Origin: Pseudomonas sp. C2B4
Lineage (GTDB): Bacteria; Pseudomonadota; Gammaproteobacteria; Pseudomonadales; Pseudomonadaceae
NCBI RefSeq assembly: GCF_013359695.1
Contig: NZ_JABFMU010000002.1
Span: forward strand, 248,001 to 312,000
Direction of reading: 5' to 3'
Length of the DNA: 64,000 nucleotides
Positions within the stretch are counted from its first letter, which is position 1; every line of letters begins with the position of its first letter. The position numbers were made by a program, and so were the translations under genes. Below the pieces are notes generated by a model that saw nothing but the letters and a program-made list of their open reading frames with translations, did no database searches and was not told the DNA's origin. This document shows positions 42,478 through 50,946 of this stretch, piece by piece.

Positions 42478-43107
42478 GTGATCCGTGTATTGGTAGCCGA
42501 AGACCACACCATCGTCCGCGAAGGCATCAAGCAATTGATCGGCCTGGCCAAGGACTTGCTGGTGGTGGGGGAGGCGAGCAATGGCGAGCAGTTGCTCGAG
42601 ACCTTGCGGCATGTGCCCTGCGAAGTGGTGTTGCTCGATATCTCCATGCCGGGCGTGAACGGCCTGGAGGCGATTCCACGGATTCGTGCACTGAACAATC
42701 CGCCGGTGATCCTGGTGTTGTCGATGCACGATGAAGCGCAGATGGCGGCCCGGGCATTGAAAGTCGGCGCTGCCGGTTACGCGACCAAAGACAGCGATCC
42801 GGCCCTGCTGTTGACGGCCATCCGCCGGGTCGCGGCGGGAGGTCGTTACATCGATCCGGACCTGGCCGACCGGATGGTCTTCGAAGTCGGCCTGACCGAT
42901 TCGCGGCCGTTGCACTCATTGCTCTCGGAGCGTGAATTTTCCGTGTTCGAGCGCCTGGCCCAGGGCGCTAACGTCAACGACATCGCCCAGCAACTGGCGT
43001 TGAGCAGCAAGACCATCAGCACCCACAAGGCGCGGTTGATGCAGAAACTCAACATCACCTCGCTGGCCGAGCTGGTGAAGTACGCGATGGAGCACAAGCT
43101 CCTCTAA
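42478..43107 (+). CDS. agtR: AgtR-like NarL-family response regulator
   Basis: A 209-residue regulator. The receiver domain has the acidic pair in VLVAEDHTIVREG, the phospho-acceptor Asp in VVLLDISMPGVNG and Lys in AGYATKDSDP. The LuxR-type HTH ends the protein (LALSSKTISTHKARLMQKLN). I use the GTG at 42478 with GGAG 7 nt upstream; an upstream frame would start inside the REPIN. It pairs with AgtS and probably binds upstream of agtA. Confidence 0.92.
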   Translation: MIRVLVAEDHTIVREGIKQLIGLAKDLLVVGEASNGEQLLETLRHVPCEVVLLDISMPGVNGLEAIPRIRALNNPPVILVLSMHDEAQMAARALKVGAAGYATKDSDPALLLTAIRRVAAGGRYIDPDLADRMVFEVGLTDSRPLHSLLSEREFSVFERLAQGANVNDIAQQLALSSKTISTHKARLMQKLNITSLAELVKYAMEHKLL

Positions 43108-43123
43108 GGTTCACCGATACCCC

Positions 43124-43214
43124 CTGTGAGAGCGGGCTTGCTCGCGAATGCGGTGTGTCAGTCGACATCCCTACACCTGATACACCACATTCGCGAGCAA
43201 GCCCGCTCCCACAG
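43124..43214. repeat. REPIN downstream of agtR
   Basis: Inverted REP copies of the AGCGGGCTTGCTCGCGAAT variant at 43124-43153 and 43188-43214. The inner flanks GGTGTGTCAG / CTGATACACC also pair, extending the hairpin. Confidence 0.9.
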
Positions 43215-43322
43215 TCCGTGGTGGCATATCCATCCACGACATGCCTGAAAAGCCGCTTTTGCTCATTCTTGCAGCTTGCGGCTATCCGCTTGCCGCTTCA
43301 TTTACCCAATCCCGCCATCCTT

Positions 43323-43338
43323 GTAGGGCAATCCCTAC
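43323..43338. promoter_or_regulatory. GTAGGG-CAAT-CCCTAC dyad, candidate AgtR operator
   Basis: A 6+6 bp perfect inverted repeat with a 4-bp spacer, 111 bp upstream of agtA. It is the only clear dyad besides REP DNA between agtR and agtA. Size and symmetry suit a dimeric LuxR-type regulator, and AgtR is encoded next door. No T-run follows, so it is not a terminator. Confidence 0.45.
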
Positions 43339-43384
43339 CCCCAACCTTCCATCCGGCTGAGGCGATTCTCTCCTGCGTCCCGAT

Positions 43385-43412
43385 TTGCGCGGTCCCCAGC
43401 GTCCACTAGGCT
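43385..43412 (+). promoter_or_regulatory. Putative agtABCD promoter
   Basis: TTGCGC and TAGGCT are spaced by 16 bp. This is a weak sigma70-like pair of the kind expected at an activator-dependent promoter, about 40-60 bp upstream of agtA and downstream of the dyad. No sigma54 GG/GC pattern is seen. Confidence 0.25.
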
Positions 43413-43448
43413 TAGTCCACAGCAGTCATCAACAACAAAGGTGTGGGT

Positions 43449-44573
43449 ATGAGCCAGGTCGATTCAAGCGCAGGGGCCAATGATGTTCTGGTCAGCTTTC
43501 GTGGAGTGCAGAAGAGCTACGACGGCGAGAACCTGATCGTCAAAGACCTCAACCTGGAGATTCGCAAAGGCGAATTCCTCACCTTGCTCGGGCCGTCCGG
43601 TTCCGGCAAGACCACCAGCCTGATGATGCTCGCCGGTTTTGAAACACCGACGGCGGGCGAAATCCTGCTGGCCGGGCGTTCCATCAACAACGTGCCGCCG
43701 CACAAGCGTGACATCGGCATGGTGTTCCAGAACTATGCCTTGTTCCCGCACATGACGGTCGCCGAGAACCTGGCGTTCCCCCTGACCGTGCGCGGCTTGA
43801 ACAAGAGCGATGTCAGCGACAAGGTCAAGCGTGTGTTGAGCATGGTGCAACTCGACGCCTTTGCTCAGCGTTACCCGGCACAACTGTCTGGCGGCCAACA
43901 GCAGCGTGTGGCCTTGGCCCGCGCCTTGGTGTTTGAGCCGCAGCTGGTGCTGATGGACGAACCGCTCGGCGCACTCGACAAACAGCTGCGTGAACACATG
44001 CAGATGGAAATCAAGCACCTGCACCAGCGTCTGGGCGTGACCGTGGTCTACGTGACCCACGACCAGGGCGAAGCCTTGACCATGTCCGACCGTGTCGCGG
44101 TATTCCATCAAGGCGAGATCCAGCAGATCGCGCCACCGCGCACGCTCTATGAAGAGCCGAAGAACACCTTCGTCGCCAACTTCATCGGCGAAAACAACCG
44201 CCTCAATGGCCGCCTGCACAGCCAGACAGGCGACCGCTGCATTGTCGAACTGGGTCGTGGTGAAAAAGTTGAAGCACTGGCGGTGAATGTCGGTAAGACC
44301 GGCGAGCCGGTGACCCTGTCCATTCGTCCGGAGCGCGTGAGCCTCAATGGTTCCAGCGAGTCTTGCAGCAACCGTTTCTCGGGACGGGTGGAGGAATTCA
44401 TCTATCTGGGCGACCACGTCCGGGTTCGCCTGGAAGTCTGTGGCAAGACCGACTTCTTCGTGAAGCAACCGATTGCCGAGCTCGATCCCGGGCTGGCGGT
44501 CGGTGATGTGGTACCGCTTGGCTGGCAGGTCGAGCACGTTCGTGCGCTCGACCCACTTCTAGAGGCGAACTGA
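43449..44573 (+). CDS. agtA: AgtA, ABC transporter ATPase (GABA/5-aminovalerate)
   Basis: A 374-residue PotA-type ATPase. Walker A GPSGSGKTTSLMML, ABC signature LSGGQQQRVALARAL, Walker B VLMDEPLGALD and switch His in VTHDQGEA are intact. The C-terminal TOBE domain spans about 290-365. It powers the AgtBCD importer, which in P. aeruginosa takes up GABA and 5-aminovalerate. The ATG at 43449 has AAAGGTG upstream. Homology alone cannot exclude polyamine specificity; the agtSR neighbourhood decides the call. Confidence 0.88.
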   Translation: MSQVDSSAGANDVLVSFRGVQKSYDGENLIVKDLNLEIRKGEFLTLLGPSGSGKTTSLMMLAGFETPTAGEILLAGRSINNVPPHKRDIGMVFQNYALFPHMTVAENLAFPLTVRGLNKSDVSDKVKRVLSMVQLDAFAQRYPAQLSGGQQQRVALARALVFEPQLVLMDEPLGALDKQLREHMQMEIKHLHQRLGVTVVYVTHDQGEALTMSDRVAVFHQGEIQQIAPPRTLYEEPKNTFVANFIGENNRLNGRLHSQTGDRCIVELGRGEKVEALAVNVGKTGEPVTLSIRPERVSLNGSSESCSNRFSGRVEEFIYLGDHVRVRLEVCGKTDFFVKQPIAELDPGLAVGDVVPLGWQVEHVRALDPLLEAN

Positions 44574-44621
44574 TCGCCCCGGCTTCACCAACACCAACCC
44601 TGCACGTGGAGAGAACAATAA

Positions 44622-45665
44622 ATGTTGAGATCCCTGAAATTCACCGCTCTGGCACTGGGCATGATGGGGGCAGCGAGCGCAATGGCTGCTGGCCCGGACC
44701 TGACCGTGGTGTCCTTTGGCGGGGCAAACAAGGCCGCGCAGGTCAAAGCCTTCTACGCACCGTGGGAAGCGGCAGGCAACGGCAAGATTGTGGCAGGCGA
44801 ATACAACGGTGAGATGGCCAAGGTCAAAGCCATGGTCGACACCAAGAGCGTGTCCTGGGATCTGGTAGAAGTCGAATCGCCGGAACTGTCCCGTGGCTGC
44901 GATGAAGATATGTTCGAGCAACTCGATCCGGCCCTGTTCGGCAAGACCGAGGACTACGTCAAAGGCGCCATCCAGCCATGCGGCGTGGGCTTCTTTGTGT
45001 GGTCGACCGTGTTGGCCTACAACGCCGACAAGTTGAAAACCGCACCGACCAGCTGGGTGGACTTCTGGGACACCAAGCAATTCCCGGGTAAGCGTGGCCT
45101 GCGTAAAGGCGCCAAGTACACCCTGGAATTCGCACTGATGGCCGACGGCGTTGCGCCGAAAGACGTCTACAAAGTGCTGGCCGGCAAGGACGGTCAGGAC
45201 CGCGCATTCAAGAAACTCGATGAACTCAAGCCAAACATCCAATGGTGGGAAGCCGGCGCACAACCGCCGCAGTACCTTGCCTCCGGTGACGTGGTCATGA
45301 GCTCGGCCTACAACGGTCGCATCGCTGCCGTGCAGAAAGAAAGCAACCTGAAAGTGGTGTGGAACGGCGGCATCTACGACTTCGACGCATGGGCCATTCC
45401 AAAAGGTCTGGACAAAGCACGTGCTGACGCGGCGAAGAAATTCATCGCCTTCTCGGTGCAGCCGCAGCAGCAGAAGACTTACTCGGAAAACATCGCCTAC
45501 GGCCCGGCCAACACCCAAGCCGTACCGCTGCTGGCCAAGGATGTCCTGAAAGACATGCCGACCACCCCGGAAAACATCGCCAACCAGGTGCAGATCGACG
45601 TCAGCTTCTGGGCTGACAACGGCGAGCAACTGGAACAGCGCTTCAATTCCTGGGCTGCCAAGTAA
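44622..45665 (+). CDS. agtB: AgtB, periplasmic solute-binding protein
   Basis: A 347-residue PotD-like binding protein. The signal peptide is 1-22 (ending SAMAA), followed by GPDLTVVSFGGANKAAQVKA. It delivers substrate to AgtCD. It lies 48 bp after agtA, with GGAG ahead of the ATG. A REPIN between agtB and agtC may hold up 3' decay, leaving more binding protein than permease. Confidence 0.88.
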   Translation: MLRSLKFTALALGMMGAASAMAAGPDLTVVSFGGANKAAQVKAFYAPWEAAGNGKIVAGEYNGEMAKVKAMVDTKSVSWDLVEVESPELSRGCDEDMFEQLDPALFGKTEDYVKGAIQPCGVGFFVWSTVLAYNADKLKTAPTSWVDFWDTKQFPGKRGLRKGAKYTLEFALMADGVAPKDVYKVLAGKDGQDRAFKKLDELKPNIQWWEAGAQPPQYLASGDVVMSSAYNGRIAAVQKESNLKVVWNGGIYDFDAWAIPKGLDKARADAAKKFIAFSVQPQQQKTYSENIAYGPANTQAVPLLAKDVLKDMPTTPENIANQVQIDVSFWADNGEQLEQRFNSWAAK

Positions 45666-45685
45666 GACCGCACCGCGGGCTTACG

Positions 45686-45776
45686 CTGTAGGAGCGAGCC
45701 TGCTCGCGAAGACGTCAGCACATTCAGCATCATTGTTGACTGACACTCCGCTTTCGCGAGCAAGCCCGCTCCCACA
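45686..45776. repeat. REPIN between agtB and agtC
   Basis: Inverted REP copies at 45686-45711 and 45750-45776. The inner flanks carry further short complementarity (GTCAG / CTGAC). It is placed directly after the highly expressed class of gene (the binding protein), as REP sequences often are in transporter operons. Confidence 0.9.
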
Positions 45777-45850
45777 TTAGGGTTGTGTGCATTAAACGAT
45801 CGAGGTGGTTTCCCGCCTCTGCAATGATCAAAAGATTTCCGGAGTACGCC

Positions 45851-47098
45851 ATGGCTATCGCCGTTCCCGTGAACGCGGGCACTGACCCCACCTTGAAGCA
45901 GCGGCTCAAGCACGCCGAGCGGGTCAACCGCTGGAAGGCCCAGGCGTTGATCGCACCGTTGGTGCTGTTTCTGTTGCTGGTGTTCCTGGTGCCGATCGCG
46001 GCGCTACTCTACAAAAGCGTGGGCAACCCGGAAGTGGTCGGCGGCATGCCGCGCACTGTGGCCGCCATCGCCAGCTGGGACGGCCGTGGCCTGCCCGCTG
46101 AACCGGTCTACAAGGCTGCCAGCGAAGACCTTGCCGAAGCCCGCAAGAATCAGACCCTGGGCGATTTGTCCAAGCGCTTGAACATGGAGTTGGCCGGCTA
46201 CCGCAGCCTGCTGACCAAAACCGCACGCGCCTTGCCGTTCGCAACCGAACCGGCCTCCTATAAAGAAGCGCTGGAAGGCCTCGACGAGCGTTGGGGTGAC
46301 CCGGCGTACTGGCAAGCCGTACGCCGCAACACCAGCAGCATCACGCCGTATTATCTGCTGGCTGCCGTCGATCACCGCATCGACGACCTGGGTGAATTGG
46401 CTCCGGCCACGCCCGATCAGGCGATTTACCTCGACATTTTTGCCCGCACCTTCTGGATGGGCCTGATCATTACCGTGATCTGCCTGGTGCTGGCCTATCC
46501 ACTGGCTTACCTGCTGGCGAACCTGCCGTCGCGGCAGAGCAACCTGCTGATGATCCTGGTGCTGTTGCCGTTCTGGACCTCGATCCTGGTGCGTGTCGCG
46601 GCGTGGATTGTCTTGCTGCAGTCAGGTGGCTTGATCAACAGCGGCCTGATGGCCATGGGCATCATCGATAAACCGGTGGAGCTGGTGTTCAACCGCATCG
46701 GCGTCTACATCTCCATGGTGCACATCCTGTTGCCGTTCATGATTCTGCCGATCTACAGCGTGATGAAAGGCATCTCGCCGACCTACATGCGAGCGGCGAT
46801 TTCCCTGGGCTGCCACCCGTTCGCCAGCTTCTGGCGGGTGTACTTCCCGCAGACCTATGCCGGTGTCGGCGCCGGTTGCCTGTTGGTGTTCATCCTCGCC
46901 ATCGGCTACTACATCACCCCGGCGTTGCTGGGCAGCCCGAACGATCAGATGGTCAGCTACTTCGTCGCCTTCTACACCAACACCAGTATCAACTGGGGCA
47001 TGGCGACCGCCCTTGGCGGCCTGCTGCTCCTGGCGACCGTGGTGCTTTATCTGATTTACAGCTGGCTGGTGGGCGCGAGCCGCCTGCGCCTGAGCTAA
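45851..47098 (+). CDS. agtC: AgtC, ABC transporter permease
   Basis: A 415-residue PotB-like permease. The first membrane helix (about 33-55) is followed by a long periplasmic insertion of roughly 140 residues before the remaining five or six helices. The cytoplasmic EAA-type loop reads RAAISLGCHPFASFWRVYFP. The ATG at 45851 has GGAG 6 nt upstream; frames starting earlier lack a ribosome site. It ends 12 bp before agtD. Confidence 0.9.
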   Translation: MAIAVPVNAGTDPTLKQRLKHAERVNRWKAQALIAPLVLFLLLVFLVPIAALLYKSVGNPEVVGGMPRTVAAIASWDGRGLPAEPVYKAASEDLAEARKNQTLGDLSKRLNMELAGYRSLLTKTARALPFATEPASYKEALEGLDERWGDPAYWQAVRRNTSSITPYYLLAAVDHRIDDLGELAPATPDQAIYLDIFARTFWMGLIITVICLVLAYPLAYLLANLPSRQSNLLMILVLLPFWTSILVRVAAWIVLLQSGGLINSGLMAMGIIDKPVELVFNRIGVYISMVHILLPFMILPIYSVMKGISPTYMRAAISLGCHPFASFWRVYFPQTYAGVGAGCLLVFILAIGYYITPALLGSPNDQMVSYFVAFYTNTSINWGMATALGGLLLLATVVLYLIYSWLVGASRLRLS

Positions 47099-47110
47099 GG
47101 GGAGAATGAA

Positions 47111-47935
47111 ATGCTGAGTCCTTATATGTCGCCCATTGAGCGGGTGTGGTTCTACAGCTTGCGGATTCTCTGCGGCCTGATTCTGTTGTTCCTGATCCTG
47201 CCAGTACTGGTAATCATCCCGCTGTCGTTCAACTCCGGCAGTTTCCTGGTGTACCCGCTGCAGGGTTTCTCGTTGCAGTGGTACCACGACTTCTTTGCTT
47301 CGGCGGAGTGGATGCGGGCACTGAAGAACAGCATCATCGTCGCCCCGGCGGCCACGGTGCTGGCCATGGTCTTCGGTACGCTGGCCGCGATAGGCCTGAC
47401 TCGTGGCGACTTCCCGGGCAAGGCGCTGGTGATGGCGCTGGTGATTTCGCCGATGGTGGTGCCGGTGGTGATCATCGGTGTGGCCAGTTACCTGTTCTTC
47501 GCTCCATTGGGTCTGGGTAACAGCTTCTTCTCGCTGATCGTGGTGCACGCCGTGCTGGGTGTGCCGTTTGTGATCATCACGGTATCGGCGACCCTGCAGG
47601 GCTTTAACCACAACCTGGTGCGTGCCGCTGCGAGCCTCGGTGCGTCGCCGCTGGTGGCGTTCCGTCGTGTGACCTTGCCGTTGATCGCGCCCGGCGTGAT
47701 TTCCGGTGCACTGTTTGCCTTCGCCACCTCGTTCGATGAAGTGGTGGTGACACTGTTCCTCGCCGGCCCAGAGCAAGCGACCCTGCCACGGCAGATGTTC
47801 AGCGGCATCCGCGAAAACCTCAGCCCGACCATCGCCGCGGCTGCGACGCTGTTGATCGCCTTTTCGGTGATTCTGTTGCTGACCCTGGAATGGCTGCGTG
47901 GCCGTAGCGAGAAGCTGCGTACCGCGCAGGTCTAA
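47111..47935 (+). CDS. agtD: AgtD, ABC transporter permease
   Basis: A 274-residue PotC-like permease with six predicted helices and the EAA loop VRAAASLGASPLVAFRRVTL. It forms the inner-membrane channel with AgtC. AGGGGAGA lies upstream of the ATG. It is the last gene of the transporter operon, and a REPIN follows. Confidence 0.9.
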   Translation: MLSPYMSPIERVWFYSLRILCGLILLFLILPVLVIIPLSFNSGSFLVYPLQGFSLQWYHDFFASAEWMRALKNSIIVAPAATVLAMVFGTLAAIGLTRGDFPGKALVMALVISPMVVPVVIIGVASYLFFAPLGLGNSFFSLIVVHAVLGVPFVIITVSATLQGFNHNLVRAAASLGASPLVAFRRVTLPLIAPGVISGALFAFATSFDEVVVTLFLAGPEQATLPRQMFSGIRENLSPTIAAAATLLIAFSVILLLTLEWLRGRSEKLRTAQV

Positions 47936-47953
47936 CGCCACACACCAACCCAT

Positions 47954-48044
47954 TGTGGGTGCGAGCCTGCTCGCGAAAGCGGAGTGTCAGTCGACTCAAA
48001 CGTCGAATGTTCAGTCGCCTTCGCGAGCAGGCTCGCTCCCACAG
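47954..48044. repeat. REPIN downstream of agtD
   Basis: Inverted REP copies at 47954-47982 and 48016-48044 form the 3' boundary between the agt operon and the alcohol dehydrogenase gene. Confidence 0.9.
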
Positions 48045-48150
48045 AGGCTCCCCAATGGGCCTTCAGTTCATTCATGGCCTGAATACCAGCCAATCCCAAA
48101 TCCCCAGCTACTATTGTGCCCAGCTCCCACATCTATAAGAGGCTGCGCAC

Positions 48151-49299
48151 ATGAGTCTTTCCTCTTTCAAAATCGCTCACAAACTGATCACCGGCGCAGG
48201 CGCCATTGAGCAACTTGCCGCTGAATTGACGCGGCTGGACATCGACAACCCGTTGATCGTCACCGACGCTGCCCTGGTCAAATCCGGCACGGTAGAGTTG
48301 GCGCTGGCGCAGCTGGGGGATCGACCTTATGAAATCTTCGACCGAGTGCTGCCCGACCCCGAAATCGCCATCGTTGAAGATTGCATGCGGGTTTACCGTG
48401 AGGGCGGTCACGACGGGTTGATCGGTTTGGGCGGCGGCAGCGCCATCGACATCGCCAAGAGCGTTGCCGCCTATGCCGGATACCATGGCGCGCTGGAGGA
48501 CCTGTTCGGCGTGGAACAGGTGCCTCGCAAAGGTCCGCCGCTGATCGCGATTCCAACTACGGCGGGCACCGGTTCGGAAGTGACCAACGTGGCGATCCTC
48601 TCCGACAAGGTAGCGCAGTTGAAGAAGGGGATTGTCAGCGACTATCTGTTGCCGGATGTGGCGCTGGTCAGCCCGCAAATGACTCTGACCTGCCCGCGCA
48701 GTGTCACCGCCGCCAGTGGCGTCGATGCGCTGGTGCATGCCATCGAATCCTATCTGTCGGTCAATGCTTCACCGATTACCGATTCCCTGGCCATCGGCGC
48801 CATCAAGTTGATCGCCAAGGCGCTGCCCAAGGCGTATGCCAACCCGTCCAATCTGCAGGCCCGGGAAGATATGGCCACCGCGAGCCTGATGGCCGGCATG
48901 GCGTTTGGCAATGCCGGTGTCGGGGCGGTGCATGCGCTGGCGTATCCGTTGGGCGGGCGCTTCAACATTGCCCATGGCGTGAGCAATGCCTTGTTGCTGC
49001 CCTATGTCATGACCTGGAACAAGATGGCCTGCGTCGAGCGGATGCAGGAAATTGCCGAGGCTATGGGGGTGAAGACTGCTCATCTGAGCGCCAGTGAAGC
49101 CGCTGACAAAGCCGTGGAGGCCATGAGTGTGTTGTGCGCCGCGGTGGAAATTCCGTCGGGGCTGCGCAGTTTCGGGGTTCCCGAGGACGCCATCCCGGCC
49201 ATGGCCGCGGAAGCCGCGGGGATCGAGCGTCTGATGCGCAATAATCCGCGCAAACTGAGTGCTGTCGATATCGAGAAAATCTACCGCGCGGCTTATTAG
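48151..49299 (+). CDS. Iron-containing (group III) alcohol dehydrogenase
   Basis: A 382-residue Fe-ADH. The nucleotide site GLGGGSAIDIAKSVA and the phosphate loop TTAGTGSEVT are present. Metal ligands appear as Asp and His in GVDALVHAIE and as two His in VHALAYPLGGRFNIAHGVSN. The substrate (short alcohols, 1,2-propanediol or a semialdehyde) cannot be told. The gene lies between agtD and rpe, where the P. aeruginosa order has nothing, so it looks like a lineage-specific insertion. It seems to have its own transcription unit. Confidence 0.9.
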   Translation: MSLSSFKIAHKLITGAGAIEQLAAELTRLDIDNPLIVTDAALVKSGTVELALAQLGDRPYEIFDRVLPDPEIAIVEDCMRVYREGGHDGLIGLGGGSAIDIAKSVAAYAGYHGALEDLFGVEQVPRKGPPLIAIPTTAGTGSEVTNVAILSDKVAQLKKGIVSDYLLPDVALVSPQMTLTCPRSVTAASGVDALVHAIESYLSVNASPITDSLAIGAIKLIAKALPKAYANPSNLQAREDMATASLMAGMAFGNAGVGAVHALAYPLGGRFNIAHGVSNALLLPYVMTWNKMACVERMQEIAEAMGVKTAHLSASEAADKAVEAMSVLCAAVEIPSGLRSFGVPEDAIPAMAAEAAGIERLMRNNPRKLSAVDIEKIYRAAY

Positions 49300-49386
49300 A
49301 GCCCAATCATCGCGGCCACGGTGCGCGCGTCAAAGCATGAGGTATACAATGCGCGCCATCGTGATTTAGCTCAGAAAAGGTGCGTC

Positions 49387-50061
49387 ATGCAGCCCTTCGT
49401 AATTGCTCCGTCGATTCTCTCCGCCGACTTCGCCCGCCTGGGTGAAGAAGTGGACAATGTCCTGGCCGCTGGCGCCGATTTCGTGCATTTCGATGTCATG
49501 GACAACCACTATGTGCCCAACCTGACCATCGGCCCGATGGTGTGCGCGGCGCTGCGCAAGTACGGCGTGACTGCGCCAATCGATGCTCACCTGATGGTCA
49601 GCCCGGTGGACCGTATCGTCGGCGACTTCATCGAAGCCGGTGCGACCTACATCACCTTCCACCCGGAAGCCACCCAGCACATCGACCGTTCCCTGCAACT
49701 GATCCGCGAAGGCGGTTGCAAGTCGGGCCTGGTGTTCAACCCGGCAACTCCGCTGGACGTGCTCAGGTACGTGATGGACAAGGTCGACATGATTCTGCTG
49801 ATGAGCGTCAACCCGGGCTTTGGCGGACAGAAGTTCATTCCTGGCACCCTCGACAAGCTGCGCGAAGCGCGTGCCTTGATCGATGCGTCCGGTCGCGACA
49901 TCCGCCTGGAAATCGACGGCGGCGTGAACGTGAACAACATTCGTGAAATCGCAGCGGCGGGCGCGGATACTTTTGTTGCCGGCTCGGCGATCTTCAATGC
50001 CCCGAACTACCAGGAAGTGATCGAGAAGATGCGCTCCGAACTGGCACTGGCTCGCCCATGA
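49387..50061 (+). CDS. rpe: Ribulose-phosphate 3-epimerase
   Basis: A 224-residue TIM-barrel epimerase. [19 protein letters not shown] opens it. [17 protein letters not shown] holds the metal His/Asp, and [14 protein letters not shown] and EIDGGVN are the later signatures. It interconverts ribulose-5-P and xylulose-5-P. The ATG at 49387 starts the family N-terminus. It overlaps gph by 4 bp. Confidence 0.97.
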   Translation: MQPFVIAPSILSADFARLGEEVDNVLAAGADFVHFDVMDNHYVPNLTIGPMVCAALRKYGVTAPIDAHLMVSPVDRIVGDFIEAGATYITFHPEATQHIDRSLQLIREGGCKSGLVFNPATPLDVLRYVMDKVDMILLMSVNPGFGGQKFIPGTLDKLREARALIDASGRDIRLEIDGGVNVNNIREIAAAGADTFVAGSAIFNAPNYQEVIEKMRSELALARP

Positions 50062-50876
50062 GTGGTTTCGAGCAGCTGTTCCCGGGAAGTCTGCCAAGGC
50101 TGGTGATGTTCGATCTGGATGGCACGTTGATCGACTCGGTCCCGGACCTCGCGGTGGCTGTGGATAACATGCTGCTCAAGCTCGGCCGTGCACCCGCCGG
50201 TATCGAATCGGTTCGCGAGTGGGTCGGCAATGGTGCACCGGTGCTGGTTCGCCGGGCACTGGCCGGTGGTCTTGATCATTCGGCGGTCGATGACGCCGAG
50301 GCCGAAAGTGCGCTGGAGATTTTCATGCAGGCTTATGGCGAAAGCCATGAGCTGACCGTGGTCTATCCCGGCGTGCGCGACACCCTGAAATGGCTGCACA
50401 AACAGGGTGTCGAGATGGCGCTGATCACCAACAAGCCGGAGCGCTTCGTTGCGCCGCTGTTGGATCAGATGAAAATCGGTCGCTATTTCCGCCTGATCAT
50501 CGGCGGTGACACCCTGCCACAGAAAAAACCGGACCCGGCCGCGCTTTTTTTCGTGATGAAAATGACCAACATTCCGGCGTCGCAATCCCTGTTTGTCGGC
50601 GATTCGCGCAGCGATGTGCTGGCGGCGAGAGCGGCAGGGGTCAAGTGCGTGGCCCTGAGCTATGGCTATAACCATGGCCGTCCAATCGCCGAAGAGTCAC
50701 CGTCGCTGGTGATCGACGATCTGCGCAAGTTAATTCCCGGTTGCCTGGATCCGGCCGCTGAGATACCGTTGGCCGACGCTGTTCAATCCCCTCCTGGAAA
50801 CTCCATCGTGGTGGTCACTCGCAAACTCTGGATGAAAGTCATCAAGGCCCTGGCCCGCTGGCGTTGGCGCGCCTGA
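50058..50876 (+). CDS. gph: Phosphoglycolate phosphatase Gph
   Basis: A 272-residue HAD phosphatase. The nucleophile motif is [12 protein letters not shown], then ITNKPE (motif II), the Lys in QKKPDP and the acidic FVGDSRSDV. It removes 2-phosphoglycolate left from DNA repair. The enzyme core ends near 235; the rest is an extension finishing in ARWRWRA. These Trp codons lie 70 bp before trpE, which makes the tail of regulatory interest. Confidence 0.94.
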   Translation: MSGFEQLFPGSLPRLVMFDLDGTLIDSVPDLAVAVDNMLLKLGRAPAGIESVREWVGNGAPVLVRRALAGGLDHSAVDDAEAESALEIFMQAYGESHELTVVYPGVRDTLKWLHKQGVEMALITNKPERFVAPLLDQMKIGRYFRLIIGGDTLPQKKPDPAALFFVMKMTNIPASQSLFVGDSRSDVLAARAAGVKCVALSYGYNHGRPIAEESPSLVIDDLRKLIPGCLDPAAEIPLADAVQSPPGNSIVVVTRKLWMKVIKALARWRWRA

Positions 50877-50903
50877 CTTGTTCCTGGCCGGTCATCCGGC
50901 GCG
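50832..50903 (+). promoter_or_regulatory. Putative trpE leader/attenuator overlapping the gph 3' end
   Basis: The last 14 codons of gph (from an in-frame ATG at 50832) read [14 protein letters not shown] with Trp codons at 50859 and 50865, then stop. Two mutually exclusive hairpins follow: CGCGCC (50868-50873) with GGCGCG (50898-50903), or GCCGG (50887-50891) with CCGGC (50896-50900). No T-run follows the second. Attenuation of trpE has been reported in P. putida; assignment of this element is inference. Confidence 0.4.
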
Positions 50904-50946
50904 TTTGCATACCTGACTGTTAGACCCTCAAGCCACGAGGCACATC

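Noticed and set aside
42388-48044. Repeated palindromes that might suggest a CRISPR array
   Set aside because: The units are widely spaced, inverted and intergenic, with genes between them. They are REP elements; no CRISPR or cas gene is visible.
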